Below, piece by piece: positions 11,587 through 23,701 of a stretch of 64,000 nt of DNA. The DNA lies in the NCBI GenBank assembly GCA_047495785.1, contig JBLDXI010000003.1, positions 3,472,001 through 3,536,000 on the forward strand, given 5' to 3'. The stretch comes from Lepidodermella squamata (lineage: Eukaryota > Gastrotricha). How positions within the stretch are numbered: position 1 is the first letter of the stretch; the number at the start of each line of letters is the position of its first letter. Made by a program: the position numbers and the translations under genes. The notes beneath the pieces are model-generated. The model had not been told where the DNA came from. It saw nothing but the letters and a program-made list of their open reading frames with translations, and did not search any database.

Positions 11587-13055
11587 ATGCTGCAATTTCA
11601 ATCTATGTGTTTTTGCTCATTGCCTAGTGCCTGATTGGAATAGCTTTATAAGTATAAGTTACAAGTAGTTCCTGAACCTGCCTGGAGTTTGCAGCAGTTC
11701 AATTTTCTTCCCAAGTTAGGAATAGAACTGAAACATTTTGTCTGAATTGTTTTCAATTGATTGGCGAACCGTGAAGCAACTGGTGTTTATCCACCTGAAG
11801 AGTTCACCATCACTATCACAGGTCGTTTTGTATTTCTGATTTCTGATAGATTCACGCTTAAAAAGGAATGGCGAGAGTCATCTTACAGCTTAAAGATGAG
11901 CTTCTAATCCTAACCAGAGGAGTATTCTTGGAGCTTGGAGGGCGGTAGAATCCAAGATTCAGCCCAACGATGGAAACAGGTCGCGTCGACCGACGCTGTT
12001 CCCGGTCCTTTCCCCGTTCCGCAGGTCCGGTATGGGTCTCAAAAACCGGGAAAAGTTGAATTTTAAACTTTTAGCAGGCAGAAAAATGGAAAAAAAATCG
12101 AACGAAAAACTATATTTTCCTCTGTTTTGCACACTTTCCTGACTGATGAGAGCATTAGCGCGTCAGTTCAATGTTTTGCAAACGTATCGGATGGTTTGGC
12201 TTCCGAACTATTTTACTGACCCCGATCGAAAGGGCTCGTTGGTCTTAGAAGGCACAACTGACATATATTGATCTTATTTTTTGGGTGAGTTGAGGAATTT
12301 CATGCGTTTGATATCATGTTTTCATGCAATTTTAAAATGCAGTTTCAAAACCGGTAGAACGGTCCGTTCTTGTTTGATAAAGAATTCAAAACGATAGGAG
12401 AGGTACCAAATTAAATTTTAGCTTACATGATAACAATGAATTTATGTGCTCCCCCTCTTTTTATTTGATAGCTTGGAAAATGTGGTACATTTTCTTGGGT
12501 TGTGTCCGAAAAGAGGATTCCACGAGTTTTGGCGAACATTTTTACTGCACGGCGAACAAATTGTTGTGCCTGCGGCCATTGTTTTCGACTTACGGATATC
12601 AGAACAGTTCCGGCTCGCCATAATAGCGATACCGTAGCGCAGGATACATTGGCGCGTAATTTAGGACACTTCGGAATTGCAGGTGAATAGCTTTGCAATG
12701 CGGTACGATTTGTTTCATAAAATTTCCCGTCTCTTGAGCTTTCGCATGGCGCAGGTCCCAAGGTTATTGGAGCGATACTTGATTTTTAAGAAATGTGAGA
12801 TGAGCAGGGCAACTCGAATGTCGATTTGGGACGCCCTCCTATCTCCCGAAAAATAATCATTTTGGGACGAAAACTGGCATGGTTATCCCAATAGCGTTGC
12901 TCTCTCAGTCATCGAGAGAAAAGTTAAGACTGGCATTTGCGGAAGAACGTATTTTTCTCGATTTCTTCTTAATTTTTGCCAAATTTGATATAAAGTTCAG
13001 AAAATTGACGTCAGCATCTTTGAAAAAAACGACAGATCCATTGCGAAATTCAATT
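11587..13055 (+). other. Intergenic, unassigned
   Basis: About 1.5 kb without supported genes. A 112-codon minus-strand frame (12423-12761) has no recognisable domain or splice context and could be a decayed element or chance. Confidence 0.45.
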
Positions 13056-13061
13056 TTTATT
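13056..13061 (-). terminator. Poly(A) signal of the 13152-14952 gene
   Basis: AATAAA on the minus strand (TTTATT on plus), 91 bp after the stop. Confidence 0.65.
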
Positions 13062-13151
13062 TCATTTTCGAATAGTTAACACTAAACAGGCGGCGAAAAA
13101 ATAACGGAAAATATATCAACTAATCACTGATTTTTCATCGTTCGGAATAGC

Positions 13152-14952
13152 TCAGTAGCCGTGCTTCTTGCCCTTGCCGCCTTTCTTGCCCTTGCCTTTG
13201 CCTTTGCCTTTGCCCTTGCCCTTGCCCTTGGCCTTCTTGACCGGTTCAGGCGACGCAGATGACTTGTTGTCGGACCAGGACTTGGACTCGGACTTGGTGA
13301 CGGCCTTCTTGGGCTGCTTCTTGGGCTGCTTCTTCTTGGGGAGCTTCTTCTTGGGCTGAGGCGAATAGCTGGCGTGCGCGCTCGAAGCCGGGGCGGCGAA
13401 CTTCTTGCTGCTGTACGAAACATCGGAAGTCGAGTGGTAAGAGACGGACTTTTCCTTCGCCGCGATCTTCGCCTTGTTGGCCTTCTTCGACTTCTTGGTC
13501 GAGCCGCTCTCCTTCGCCTTCTTCTTGTTCTCGTAGCTGGCGCTGGCGTACTTCTTGCCCTTGCTGTACTTGATATCAGCGCTCAGACGGGCCTTCTGCT
13601 TCCGCTTCTTGTCGTGCTGGTTCGACGAGTAGCTGGCGTACTCCGAGGCGGACGAGTAGCGCTTCTTCGTGCCCTTGCTCTTGCCCTTCTTGTTCGCCTT
13701 GGCGCTCTTCTTGGACGCCTTCGTCTCGATCGAACCGCTCAGAGCACCGCCTTCGCCGAACTCGGTGTTGGTCTTGCCCTTGCTCTTGGTCCAAGTCTTG
13801 TCCTGGCCCTTGTCGGTGTTGCGGGTGAACGTGATGGCGTCAGTATCGCGCTTGTTGTCAGTGCCAGCGTCGTTGTCATACTCCTGGTTGAACTTGCCGT
13901 GCTTGTTGAACTTGCCACGGCCGCGGATCTTGGCCTTCTCGTTCCTGGACTTGGCTTCGGCAGACGCCTTGTCAGACCGCGAGTGCTTGTTGTAGTTCTT
14001 GCGCTGGTGGCTGGCCTTCTTCTTCCACGACTTCTTCGCGTCCTTCTTCGACTTCTTGTCCTCGACAGTGGCGCTGACGGCGATGTCGAGGCCCTCGTGC
14101 GACGACTTGGCCTTCGCGGACGCCTTGGTCTCCTCGAAGTTGCTCTTCTTGTTCTTGGTCGCAGCGTTGATGTCGACAGCCTGTTGCTCGGCGTTGAACT
14201 CTTTCTCCTTGGCGTCGAGCTTGGTGCTGTCCTTGGCGTTGAGCTCGGTCTGCTCCTGCAGGTTCTCGGGCTGGACTGGGCCTTGGTTGCGTAGCTTGAT
14301 CAGCTTCTCGATGGCCTTGAAGTCGCGAGCATCGCTGCCGGAGCCGTACGAGTAGCTGTTGCTGCCGCTGCCGCTGCTCTTGCGGTGCTTCTTTCCGTGC
14401 TTCTTGCCGTGCTTCTTGCCATGCTTCTTGCCGTGCTTCCTCGAGGCAGACGAGTCAGAGCCGCTCGAGTACCGGCGCTTCTGGTGGTGGCGACGACGGG
14501 GCACGTACGAGTCGCTGCTGGCGAACTTCTTGCCGTGCTTCTTGCCGACAGCCTTCTTGCCGCCGCGCTTCTTGGGCGCAGACTGGGAAGAGTGCGACTC
14601 CTTGGACTCAGCAGACTCCTTCGATTCCTTCGATTCCTTCGATTCGGGCGATTCCTTCGACTCGGGGGACTCCTTCGATTCGACAGAGTGCTTCGGCTGG
14701 GGCTTCTTGCTGACGACGGCCTTCTTGTTCTCGCCTTGGTTGTTCTTCGCGTTTTCCTGTTGCTTCGGGAAGTTGAAGTCAGGCAGCTGGAATTGCTGTT
14801 GCTGTTGTTGCGGTTTCTGTTGGGCATTACCGTCCGCCGAGATAGCAACTGAAACGCGATAAAAGTTAGGTAGTTTAAATTGAAAAAATTGATATTTTAA
14901 ATATTTTACCGAACAGGTACGCCGCAATGGCGATCGGGAGCAGGATCCGCAT
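13152..14952 (-). CDS. Secreted Lys/Ser-rich 'KGK' protein (2 exons, 579 aa)
   Basis: Exons 14910-14952 and 13152-14848. The 43-nt first exon codes a signal peptide (MRILLPIAIAAYLF). Order of the mature protein: poly-Gln segment; SPESKESPESKESKES acidic-Ser repeats; KHGKKHGKKHGKKHGKKH run; Ser/Tyr/Gly patch; a Glu/Lys helix-prone stretch (residues about 225-275); KFNKHGKFNQEYDNDAGT; TDKGQDKTWTKSKGK; SASEYASYSSNQ; and a terminal GK run (GKGKGKGKGKGKKGGKGKK) coded by a GGCAAG-type hexamer. SxE serines fit secretory-pathway kinase sites (inference). Closest relative is 37041-38810. It is divergent to the gene at 15374, 421 bp away. Confidence 0.85.
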
Positions 14953-15373
14953 GGCTGATTTACTGGAGATTATCACAATTGGATAACAATACAACACTAA
15001 AACAATTAACAAATAATAGATAATGAATGCCGATTTTTCCTTTCGAGTGCATAAAGAATTGTTGAAAAGACGTAGAACTTCACGCTGCCGGATAATCAAA
15101 TCAAAAGAATGTTTTGATACACTTTTTCAAATTGAAATGAGTGAACATGAAAAAATCGTGAAAAAACGCGCTTGATATAGCGCGTGGCTCTTCCATTGTT
15201 TACAAGAAAACACGATTGGGCGCGCGATTGGACACGTGCTTTGGAAATTTTGCCACGCAACAGGTATTGTGAAAAACATACCGATTGGTCTTTAAATACC
15301 GGCTAAGAATTCAGGAAATTATCAGTCTCCTTCTCTCTTTATTTTAAATAATTTTAAATATTTTCCGAATACC
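14953..15373. promoter_or_regulatory. Divergent (bidirectional) promoter region
   Basis: 421 bp separate the start codons of a KGK gene (minus) and a SASA/KKGG gene (plus). Toward the plus gene, TTTAAATA at 15291-15298 is a TATA-like box. Toward the minus gene, TATATCA at about 15174-15180 is a weaker candidate. The plus-side core promoter is nearly the same as the one before 41973 (minus). Confidence 0.5.
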
Positions 15374-16465
15374 ATGAGGATTATTCTCGCAGTAGCTGTC
15401 ATCGCTCTCCTGTCCTCGGCTGGTGAGTTTTCAATCTAGTTCGCTTTCAATCTCGAAACTTGAATTTTCAATCGCCTTTCAGTCCTCGCTGGCGGCTATG
15501 GAAAAGGCAAGGGTGGCAAGAAGGGTGGCAAACAAGCCTCCTTCTCCGCCTCGGTCGACCAACGCGACACCTACGACCGCAAGTCCGCCTCTGCTGAACA
15601 GGAAGACGCTGCCTTCGACTACGCCTCGGCCGATGCTTCGCACAACAAGAAGACCAGCGACAAGCGCAAGCTGATCAAGACCCGATCGGCCAGCCGCGAA
15701 CGCGCCTCGGCTAGCTACGCCTCGGCTGGCAAGCGCGACTCTGCCTACGACCAGAAGAAATCTAAGGCCGGCAGCAAGCGCCACGGCCGCGTTGTCCGCA
15801 AGAGCGACTCGGCTGCCTTCGCCAAGCACGACAACGCCTACGCCGACTCTGGCGCCGCCGCCGCTGCCCAGAAGCACAAGCGCAACAAGAAGCACGGCCG
15901 CGCCGACCACAAGCGCAAGGCTGCTTTCCAGAAGGACCAGGCCCGCGACAAGGCCGGCGAGGTGATCGAGTTCAAGAAGAAGACCTTCGCCGACAAGGGC
16001 CACAACAAGGTCAACAAGTTCAGCTTCGAGTCCGGCTCGCAAGAGTTCGCCAAGGCCGACTCTGACGGCGCCGCCACGACTGCCAGCCGCAAAAAGACCG
16101 CCAAGAAGGCCCACGGCAAGAAGTCCCGCAAGGCCCACTCTGCTGCCTACGCTTCCCGCGACTCGAAGGCCTCGGCCGCCGCTGCCTCGAAGAAGGCGAA
16201 GCGCAACAAGGCCCACCACCGCCGCGCCTCGGCCTCCGTCGCCCGTGACTCGCGCAACGCCCGCGACTACAAGACCAGCAACAAGAAGACCTCCGTCTCC
16301 GACTCTGCCCACACCCGCAAGGCTGGAGCCAAGTATGGCCGCAAACGTGCCTCCGCCTCGGCTGAACGCGCCACCCACGACTTCCGCGGATCTGTCTCTG
16401 GCAGCTATCGCGATGGTGGCTACGGCAAGAAGGGTGGCAAGAAGGGTGGCAAGCACTACTACTAG
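15374..16465 (+). CDS. Secreted Lys/Ala/Ser-rich 'SASA/KKGG' protein (2 exons, 343 aa)
   Basis: Exons 15374-15422 and 15483-16465 (60-bp intron, phase 1). The signal peptide is MRIILAVAVIALLSSAVLA; the mature protein starts GGYGKGKGGKKGGK and ends GYGKKGGKKGGKHYY. It runs colinear with 10388-11477 over its whole length, with scattered substitutions. The signal exon, intron and upstream region are instead closest to the gene at 41973 (minus), indicating a more recent duplication with that locus. Strong bias to AAG and GCC. No cysteines or globular domain seen. Function unknown; probably structural. Confidence 0.85.
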
Positions 16466-16551
16466 ATCAATTTGATTGGATGAATTATTATTTATTTAAC
16501 GTAGCGTGAGATGTGATGCATTGAAATCTTATGGATTGATGCCAACTTCAG

Positions 16552-16557
16552 AATAAA
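16552..16557 (+). terminator. Poly(A) signal of the 15374-16465 gene
   Basis: AATAAA lies 87 bp after the stop. Confidence 0.7.
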
Positions 16558-17425
16558 ATGTCATTTTAAACACCACTTGCGTTTTGCTTGCCGACTTATT
16601 CCATACTTTTTCATGCCTACGGGTTGTGGTTTCGACATCTTGAACGAGGTTTTGATTAGGAGTAGTATGGATCCAAGCGGATTCTTAGAGTTGGCAGAAA
16701 AACAGGGCGAAATGTTCAGTTTCTGAAATACCTTAATTATTTCTACGCTTTACATCGATGGGCAATTTCAGTTGGTCGAGTTCATGCCGTGAAATTTAAG
16801 TACCAAAGTATATCTTGGGGCTCGGAATTCGAATGATGGCGCTTTCGCCCAGCAGATGTCTTCAAATTGGCAATGGCTAATGCATCCACCTTGTCCCAAT
16901 TACGTATGGCAAATAGCCGACCGATTGTTGTACCGGAATCTCTACAGTTGTTCATGCGATTTTTTTCAGTTCAGCTGCTCGCTTTGACATGGACTGATTT
17001 TTCCAGGCACAAGGTAGCCAGGCCACAGTTATACTTCGAATTATTGTCTTCGGATTTGCTACCGATATCCTGTCACAGAATCCAATGTTGAAGTATTTTC
17101 CCAGTTTCGTGATAATCAAATAAAAATTGGTAAAGAAAACAAAAACTCGATATTAGGAAAACCGGATAATTTCATTTTTATTTCAATTTCAATTCGTACG
17201 ATCAAGGAGGCGATTGCCACAAATTTAATCAGCATGCGAGTTTTCTATATGATTTAACAGATCGAGCTAATGATCACGCGAGAAAAATAATGAGTTCGCA
17301 AAAAAATAAATTATAATAACTATCACGCATTTGATGTGCATGGATCACACAAATAAATATAATAGGATCGACTGAATCAGCTGGCAAAGTTATTACACAG
17401 ATTTTTCGAAGCTCGGAATTACTTG
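16558..17425 (+). other. Intergenic
   Basis: No supported gene. TTTATT at 17177-17182 could be the minus-strand poly(A) signal of the gene ending at 17426. Confidence 0.4.
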
Positions 17426-20400
17426 CTAATGGTGTCCGAATTTCTTCGGCGGCTTCATCAGAGGATCGCTCGAGTCAGAGTCGACTTCGTTGGTCTCAGA
17501 TGACGAGTCGTAGACGCTCCGCTGCCTCGGCACCTTGGAGGCACAGGGCGCCGCTGGCTTCGGCGCCTCGGCTGCGGTGTTGTAGTGTTTCTTCTCAACC
17601 GGCTCGTGACGGCGCTTCGGATGAGCGGGTTTGGACCAGGATGATACGCTTCGGCGATTGCCGTAACGGCGGTGGTTTTTCCGAGGATGACGGTCGTAGC
17701 TTCGGCTGCGGTACGAGAACGACCGGCGAGCGCCCGAGTGTTTCGCCACGCCTCGGTTGCCGTAGTAGCCGCCACGACGGTAATCGCCACTCGAGTAAGA
17801 CCTAGCATTGTAGTGCCTACCCTTCCGGTTTGGCAAACGCCTCGGCAGTTCTTCGGAATAGCTGCCGTGGCTGTAAGAGCGAGCATGACGAGGAGCACCC
17901 GACTTCAACCTGACCGCGCTTTCAGACGCACTCCCCGATTTCGAAATCGATTTGCTTCGATAATTTTTCGCAACCGACCCGCTGGCTGACCTCGAAACTG
18001 GCTTTTGCTTCGGTTTGGCAATCTCTGGACGTTTGATCAGCTGCTGGTACCGCTTCTTATCCCGGTTAAGGCGAGCCTGGGATTCTTCGGACTTGGAGCT
18101 GCGAGATTCGGCCTTGGGAGCTGATTTCTGAGGTTCCGCTGAGCTTCGATCGATACGCTTGTAATCGGAAGCTGGCTTGATTATTTTCGGTTTTTGAGCT
18201 GAACTCTTTGAAGCACTCGACCGTTTGATCCGCTTTCTCGGCTTTTCTTCCGGCTTTTTAGCCGGCTTTTCCGGGACCTTCCGCTCTTCTGATGACTCCT
18301 TTTTCGAAGAACTTTTCGACGGTGTGATTTGCTTCTTCGGCTTTTCTTCTGGCTTTTTCGCGGGTTTAACAGGGACTTTACGCTCTTCCGATGACTCTTT
18401 CTTCGATTCTTCACTTTCACTCGATTGCTTTTGTTTCTTGCCATATTGCGGCTTCTTAGGGGCTTCTGAAGACTTGGACTCTTGTTTCGCCTCAGATCGA
18501 GCTTTCTCAACAGATTTCTTCGCTTTTTTAGGCGGCACCTTCTTCTTCTCTTCGGATTTCGAGCCACTTTCCTGTTCAGACTCCTTCGACGCCGATTTAG
18601 ATTCTTCCTTTTCCGATTCCTTCTCGGAGCTTTCAGCCTCGGATTTCGACTTGGAATCTTCGTTGGTCGAAGCAGCTTTTCCCTTATGCTTCCGCTCAGC
18701 CTTCGCCTTGGCACGTGCCTTGTAGTGCCTGAACAACTTCTTCCAGAAACTCAACGGCTTACACACAACCTCGTCATCCGTCAACTGTGTCCGACTGGAC
18801 CCTAGCAGCAGTCGGGGGGTGGCTGGGCTCACCGTAGTCTCCTCTCCTTGGCTCACAGGCGCCGCCGTTGAAGTCGGGCGATCAACATCGGCCACCGTCT
18901 CAGTTCCAGCAGCTTTCGAGGTAAGTTCGGTTGTAGTCGAAACTTCGTCAACCTTTGAAGTAGTGATCGTACCTTCTGAAGCGGTGGTCGTGGTCTCAAC
19001 GAGTTGCTTCGCCGTAGTAGGTTCAGTTGTAGCTGGCTGGTTCCTAGTTGGTTGATTTGAAGTAGTAGGTTCAGTTGTAGTCGGCTGGTTTCTAGTAGGC
19101 TGAACAGTTTCAGTTTGAGTTGAAGTTGGCTGGGTAGTAGCCGGCGTTGTAGTCGTCGAAGTGCTAGTTGTAGTTGCTTCTGTCGTCGACTCCAAGGTCG
19201 CGGTGACGAGATCTAGTACGTTTTGAAGGAAGAAGTTATCACCAGTTTCAGCCGATGGAGCTTTGCATTGCTTATGCTTGCTTTGATCGATGAACATGCC
19301 AATCACTTCAGAGATCAACGACCGAATCTCGGCCTTGGACATTTTCACGTGCTTCTTGTGATCTTCGTCCAGGTCGAAATTCACGTCACGCTTGATGTGT
19401 TTCTTATCGTCGGCTGGCACCACCTCGACCTCCTCGGCCTTCTTCTCGTCAATCTGCTCGTTGATGAGACCGGCCAGGCTTTCGGCGAGAGCAGCCTTCG
19501 CCTTCTCCTCCTCAGCCCTGTTGCTAGCGATCACCTCGTGAACCTCGGGAATGCCGATTTTTTTCGGCTTGATTTCCTCGTCATCGCCGAAATGGTCGAA
19601 GTGAATCGGCTTCAGCCACAGCTCAACCTCGGGCCGTTCAATGCCGTGCTGCTCTTCGACAGCCTTTTGATCTTCATGGACGGCCTTTTCCTCGGCAGTT
19701 GGCTTATGCTCCTCCTCTTTCTTCTCCTCTTGAGGCTTGTGATCAGGCTCAGGCTTAGGGTCGTCCCAGAAGGACCACAGACCCCTCGACTTTGACGGCT
19801 TTTTCGTCGTGGTCTCGATTTGCGGCGTCGTAGTCGAAGCTTCATGAGCTTCGGCAGTGGTTGAAGTAGTAGTCGAGTGGTGGCCTTCTTCGGCGTTTTC
19901 GTGAGTTTCGGTTGTAGAATGAACTTCCGAGACCGGCGATGGCTCAGTCACAACTTCAACGTCCCTTCTGGCGAATTTTCGAACGTTCGAACGAGCGGCC
20001 TGCCGCTTCTTCTCCGCCTCGGCAAGAACGGCAGCATCATGGACAATCTAATGAGGTAGAAATTAACATTTATTTACCTAATCACCTTTTGATAGCATTT
20101 AATTAATTAATTTTAAATTTCAAATTAATTTAAATAAAATTATCCCGATCTCTAGCGATGTGCGAAAGGAGCACCGCGCTGGAACCTCAAATTTAGCGCT
20201 GGAACCTTAAATATACAGCGTGTCCCATAATTAAAGTAATTAACGCAAGCAAAGAAAATACACGGAAAAGGGTTTAGAAACTCTAAAATGAAAAAGTCAC
20301 ATCTCATGGCCAAACAAATTTTAGAAAAATTTAAAAAAAATCACGAGACAATGTATGTCATTTGTTAATGGGATTAAGAAAGACCAGAGAAATTTGGTTC

Positions 20401-21684
20401 AACCGGGTAAAATAACGAAAATTACCGAACCAGTCACCATCGGGGTTTTCCGGGTTTTCTCCGGTAAATGTTTTATTTCTTCGGTTAAATCGCGGATAAA
20501 AGATGGAATTTAAACTCGGTAGGTTTAATCTAGTTAAAAATTAGTTGAATTTCCTACAGAAAGGTTGTAAAATTACAAAATAGTTGCGCAATTTTCGGGA
20601 CACGCTGTATGTGGGTGCATCATTTAAATAATTAATCATAAATTAATTAATCGCAATTAATCGTAAAACTAAGAAATTGCCAAATGACCCTTTCGTACAA
20701 ATTTTAATACAAAATTTTTCAAAAAAATATCCGATTTCGGAGTCGATTATATATACAAATTTAATTAGTTATGTTTTTATAAAAAAAATATTTAAAATAT
20801 TTAAAAAATTGTTGATTGAATAATTAAAATTTGTTTCGAAATTATATTTTGAGAGGGATTCACAAAAAATAACCCCGCTAATTAAATGCTTTAAACAACC
20901 TCAAGCTTAATGAAAAATATTCTCGAAATGTTTATGAAAAAATCACTTGGAAATCGTACCTTATCTTCCAATTTCCTTGTAAGGATTACGATTTCTTCAA
21001 TTTCTTTCAGCTCCGGTCGATCGCGTTGGGCTTTCTCGAGCAGTTCGAGCTTCAGTCGGTCTTCCTCGACGATGTGCCGCAGGGCCTTAATTTCGTCTTC
21101 GGTGGGTACAGCCTCCACAGCTGGAACCACCGTAGTTTCGTCTACATCCGGGGCGTGTGGCTTCATTTCTTCTTCGAGTGAATGCAAATGAGGCAGATGA
21201 TGCTCAGCATACGCCGACTTTTCTGTTGAATAGATGGGACACAAAATTGGAAAATTCGACTCCATCAATCAACAAGAGATAGTTTCGTGGGTAGATAGAT
21301 ATTATTTTCCAAAATTAATTGAATTTATTTCAAATAATTTTGATTTAATTCAATGAAAAATTGAAATTATTTAGATGTTTAAGGTTGATTTAATTAATCT
21401 ACGTACCCACGAAACATTTAATGTTACACGTTTCGCCTGAATCATCATCAGTTTCCGGCGGAGTCTTTTCTTCGGATTCACTAACGAGTTGCCCTTCATC
21501 ACTCGCAAACTCACTGTTGTCTTCGACGATAACTTCCTCATCTCGGTCGAATGATTTTTTCTTCAACGCATCACATCCTAATATCAAAATTAAAATTTCA
21601 AATTAAAATTAATTGAAATAAATCCTTACCCGTGATGACATTAGCGACCAAATAGGCAAACGCCAGCAATACTAGCCAGCGCAT
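17426..21684 (-). CDS. Secreted mucin-like Thr/Ser/Lys/Glu-rich protein (at least 4 exons, about 1,036 aa)
   Basis: Exons 21630-21684, 21407-21577, 20960-21222 and about 17426-20047. The signal peptide is MRWLVLLAFAYLVANVIT. Next come an acidic patch (EEVIVEDNSEF) with two Cys (CNIKC), and a Glu-rich coiled stretch in exon 3. Exon 4 holds Glu/Lys-rich sequence, a Thr-rich mucin-like block (TTTSTSTTTTPATTQP, then NQPTTTEPTT), a Lys/Ser/Glu block (KESSEERKVP copies) and an Arg/Tyr/Ser/Gly tail (HGSYSEELPRRLP, YNARSYSSGDYRRGG). Thr-rich parts suggest O-glycosylation (inference). The exon 3 to exon 4 joint is unresolved: exon 3 ends in phase 0, while the best acceptor (at 20049) leaves one extra base. 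A different acceptor, a micro-exon or a sequence error could explain it. That intron contains a MITE. Confidence 0.65.
20214..20609. mobile_element. MITE copy 1, about 390 bp, inside an intron
   Basis: Ends are inverted repeats: CAGCGTGTCCC at the left and GGGACACGCTG at the right, each flanked by TA, as expected for a TA-targeting Tc1/mariner-type element. The inside (CCGAACCAGTCACC, TTTTCTCCGGT, TCCTACAGAAAGGTTG) recurs in the copy at 45853-46239. It has no coding capacity and lies in the intron between exons 3 and 4 of the gene at 17426-21684. Confidence 0.75.
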
Positions 21685-22975
21685 TATCGAGTTCAATAAT
21701 TACCTGGCAACAGTCTCAGTTCCTTAACTCCTAGAAAATCAAAGAGGTTAATAAAAATTTTGAAAAAAACGTGAGAAAAAATGAATCGGTGTAATTTCCA
21801 AACAGCGCGCGTTAGTTGGCGCACGTTCCTGTAGACACGCGCCGTCAATTGATTCTTCAACCAGGAAACAGGAAGAATGAAAAACAACAAGATTTAAAAA
21901 AAATAGGTCCGCACGTGTCTTCGGAAACAGTTACGCAATAAGATGTATAGCGGTAATTTCTACCGCCAAAAAAACAACGCTTAAGGAGGCTCATTTGTCT
22001 GAAAGGCTCTTTTCACCTAGATATAGATTTTTTGCTCTCAAGCACATGATCATGGTTATTGGCTTTTCATTGTGATACTCCGTCTTAGATAATTGTCCAA
22101 CTTTCCTAGAGCACTTCGACTCAAGATCGATACGGACTTGAAAACCCTGGAAATATTTCAATCTATCTCGAAGTTCGACTTAGACTTTGAAGCACTATTT
22201 TCTCACTATTTTTCTTTCTTGCTAGACAATGATTTTTCCTAAAACCCTAAGATTTCAATGTCAGCTACCAGATACCCTAAGGTATGTAGAATAATTTTCA
22301 ATGCCGGCTTCGTGGACTCTTGAAAATCAGTGATTAGTAAAATCGATATTGAAAATCCATATTGGCGCTGAATTTTGATGAGAAATATTTCTTGTGATAT
22401 CAGCGGTGAGTTTACGTCTGATCTAATGTCGGGCTTATTTTATCCAGTCGTCAGCGCGGAAAAAGTTCTATGATCCCCAAAATGACTATTCGACGCATTT
22501 GCAATATAATATCCACATCGCGCTCCTCACCAATCACATGACAGCCCGATTTCAAAATTCCTCATGGATCGATGTCCACTAGGGTCGCCGGTTTATGATG
22601 CCACTTTTCGGTCAGGCAATGTCTCTATCATGGAGCTGGGTCCACACAAAAAATGAACCCAAATCATTGGCGAATATGTTCGCAATAATTCAAAGCAATA
22701 TGCATAGCTAATACACGCCGATAAGCAAAAATTCGTCCCATGATTAAACGGTCTTGGCACTTCTAAAATGAGCTCAAACTTTGCATGTAGGGTTCATCAG
22801 GCTCCAAAATGATAAAATAAAAAATAAAAATCGAAAATCCGAGAAATGAAAATAAGTCGGTCGCTGAGAGTCGAACCCGAGGCGCCCACAAAACATGCTT
22901 TCACTTGAATAAGGATATTTGCTACGCCCATTTTTACCTGTAGCGCAAAAAGTACGAATCCTCTACAGAAACGGA
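21685..22975. other. Intergenic, with a C/EBP-like site
   Basis: TTACGCAA at 21931-21938, about 250 bp upstream of the start at 21684 (minus), resembles the bZIP palindromes of other cluster genes. No gene is supported. A tRNA-like T-loop near 22870 is discussed among the rejected items. Confidence 0.35.
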
Positions 22976-23211
22976 TACCGTAGAGCGGTACAATTTTGAA
23001 CAGGGTACAACTTTGAACATTTTTTCAAAAGTACAATTTTGAACGAACGTTTGCATTGAAAAAAATGAAAGTGTTCAAAATTGTACTTTCGTGAGTGTGA
23101 AGTACAATTTTGAACATTAACGAACTTTTCAATGCAAACGTTCGTTCAAAATTGTACTTTTGAAAAAATGTTCAACTTTGTACTTGTTCAAAATTGTACC
23201 GCTCTACGGTA
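22976..23211. mobile_element. 236-bp palindromic MITE / hairpin element
   Basis: The element reads almost the same on both strands: the left end TACCGTAGAGCGGTAC is exactly reversed and complemented at 23196-23211. Both arms repeat GTACAATTTTGAAC and share GAACGTTTGCATTGAAAA. The arms are nearly perfect for about 110 bp with a short loop near 23090. TA lies at both ends. No coding capacity; a foldback MITE is the best reading. Confidence 0.75.
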
Positions 23212-23542
23212 GAGCCATTCAAAAGAGCAGAGCCCATTACCTCTCCTGAAGTCATCGATGACATCTTTCACTGGAAATGTTACTATAGCGAGGTTTTCAA
23301 AGATGCGAAAATATGACATTTCGATTTATCTCGAAAAAAACGAGAAAATTTCCCGCGCCGAGGCCAACTTCAAAAATATTGAGATTCAACGGAGAACATG
23401 AAACTCGAAGAAGCCCCAACATTTAGGGCCGCTACTCAACGGCTGTCAGCAGAGGAAAAGTTAACCAATTAAGCAGCGATTTCTGGTCCATTTTAATCAA
23501 CATTTTTGTAAAAACTCTATCAGAACACAAATAATAGATAAG
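23212..23542. other. Intergenic
   Basis: No gene or repeat recognised. Confidence 0.45.
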
Positions 23543-23548
23543 TTTATT
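23543..23548 (-). terminator. Poly(A) signal of the 23702-35742 gene
   Basis: AATAAA on the minus strand, about 155 bp after the stop. Confidence 0.5.
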
Positions 23549-23701
23549 TGTTTTATGATGATCACCGTAAGATGAACATTCTTAAAAGAAAGAAATAAAG
23601 AAAATTTGATCATAATTCGAACGCATCACCGGAGAAGGGAAAAAAATAATCACTGATTTGAAGAGTTCAGTTTAATAAATAAAGATTTTTCTATGCCAAC
23701 T

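Noticed and set aside
12423-12761. 112-codon minus-strand frame
   Set aside because: No domain, no splice context, mixed codon use, isolated in a non-coding region.
22850-22935. tRNA-like stretch on the minus strand with GGGTTCGACTC resembling a T-loop
   Set aside because: T-arm and acceptor stems do not pair well and no matching 5' half of the acceptor is present. At most a tRNA-derived fossil.
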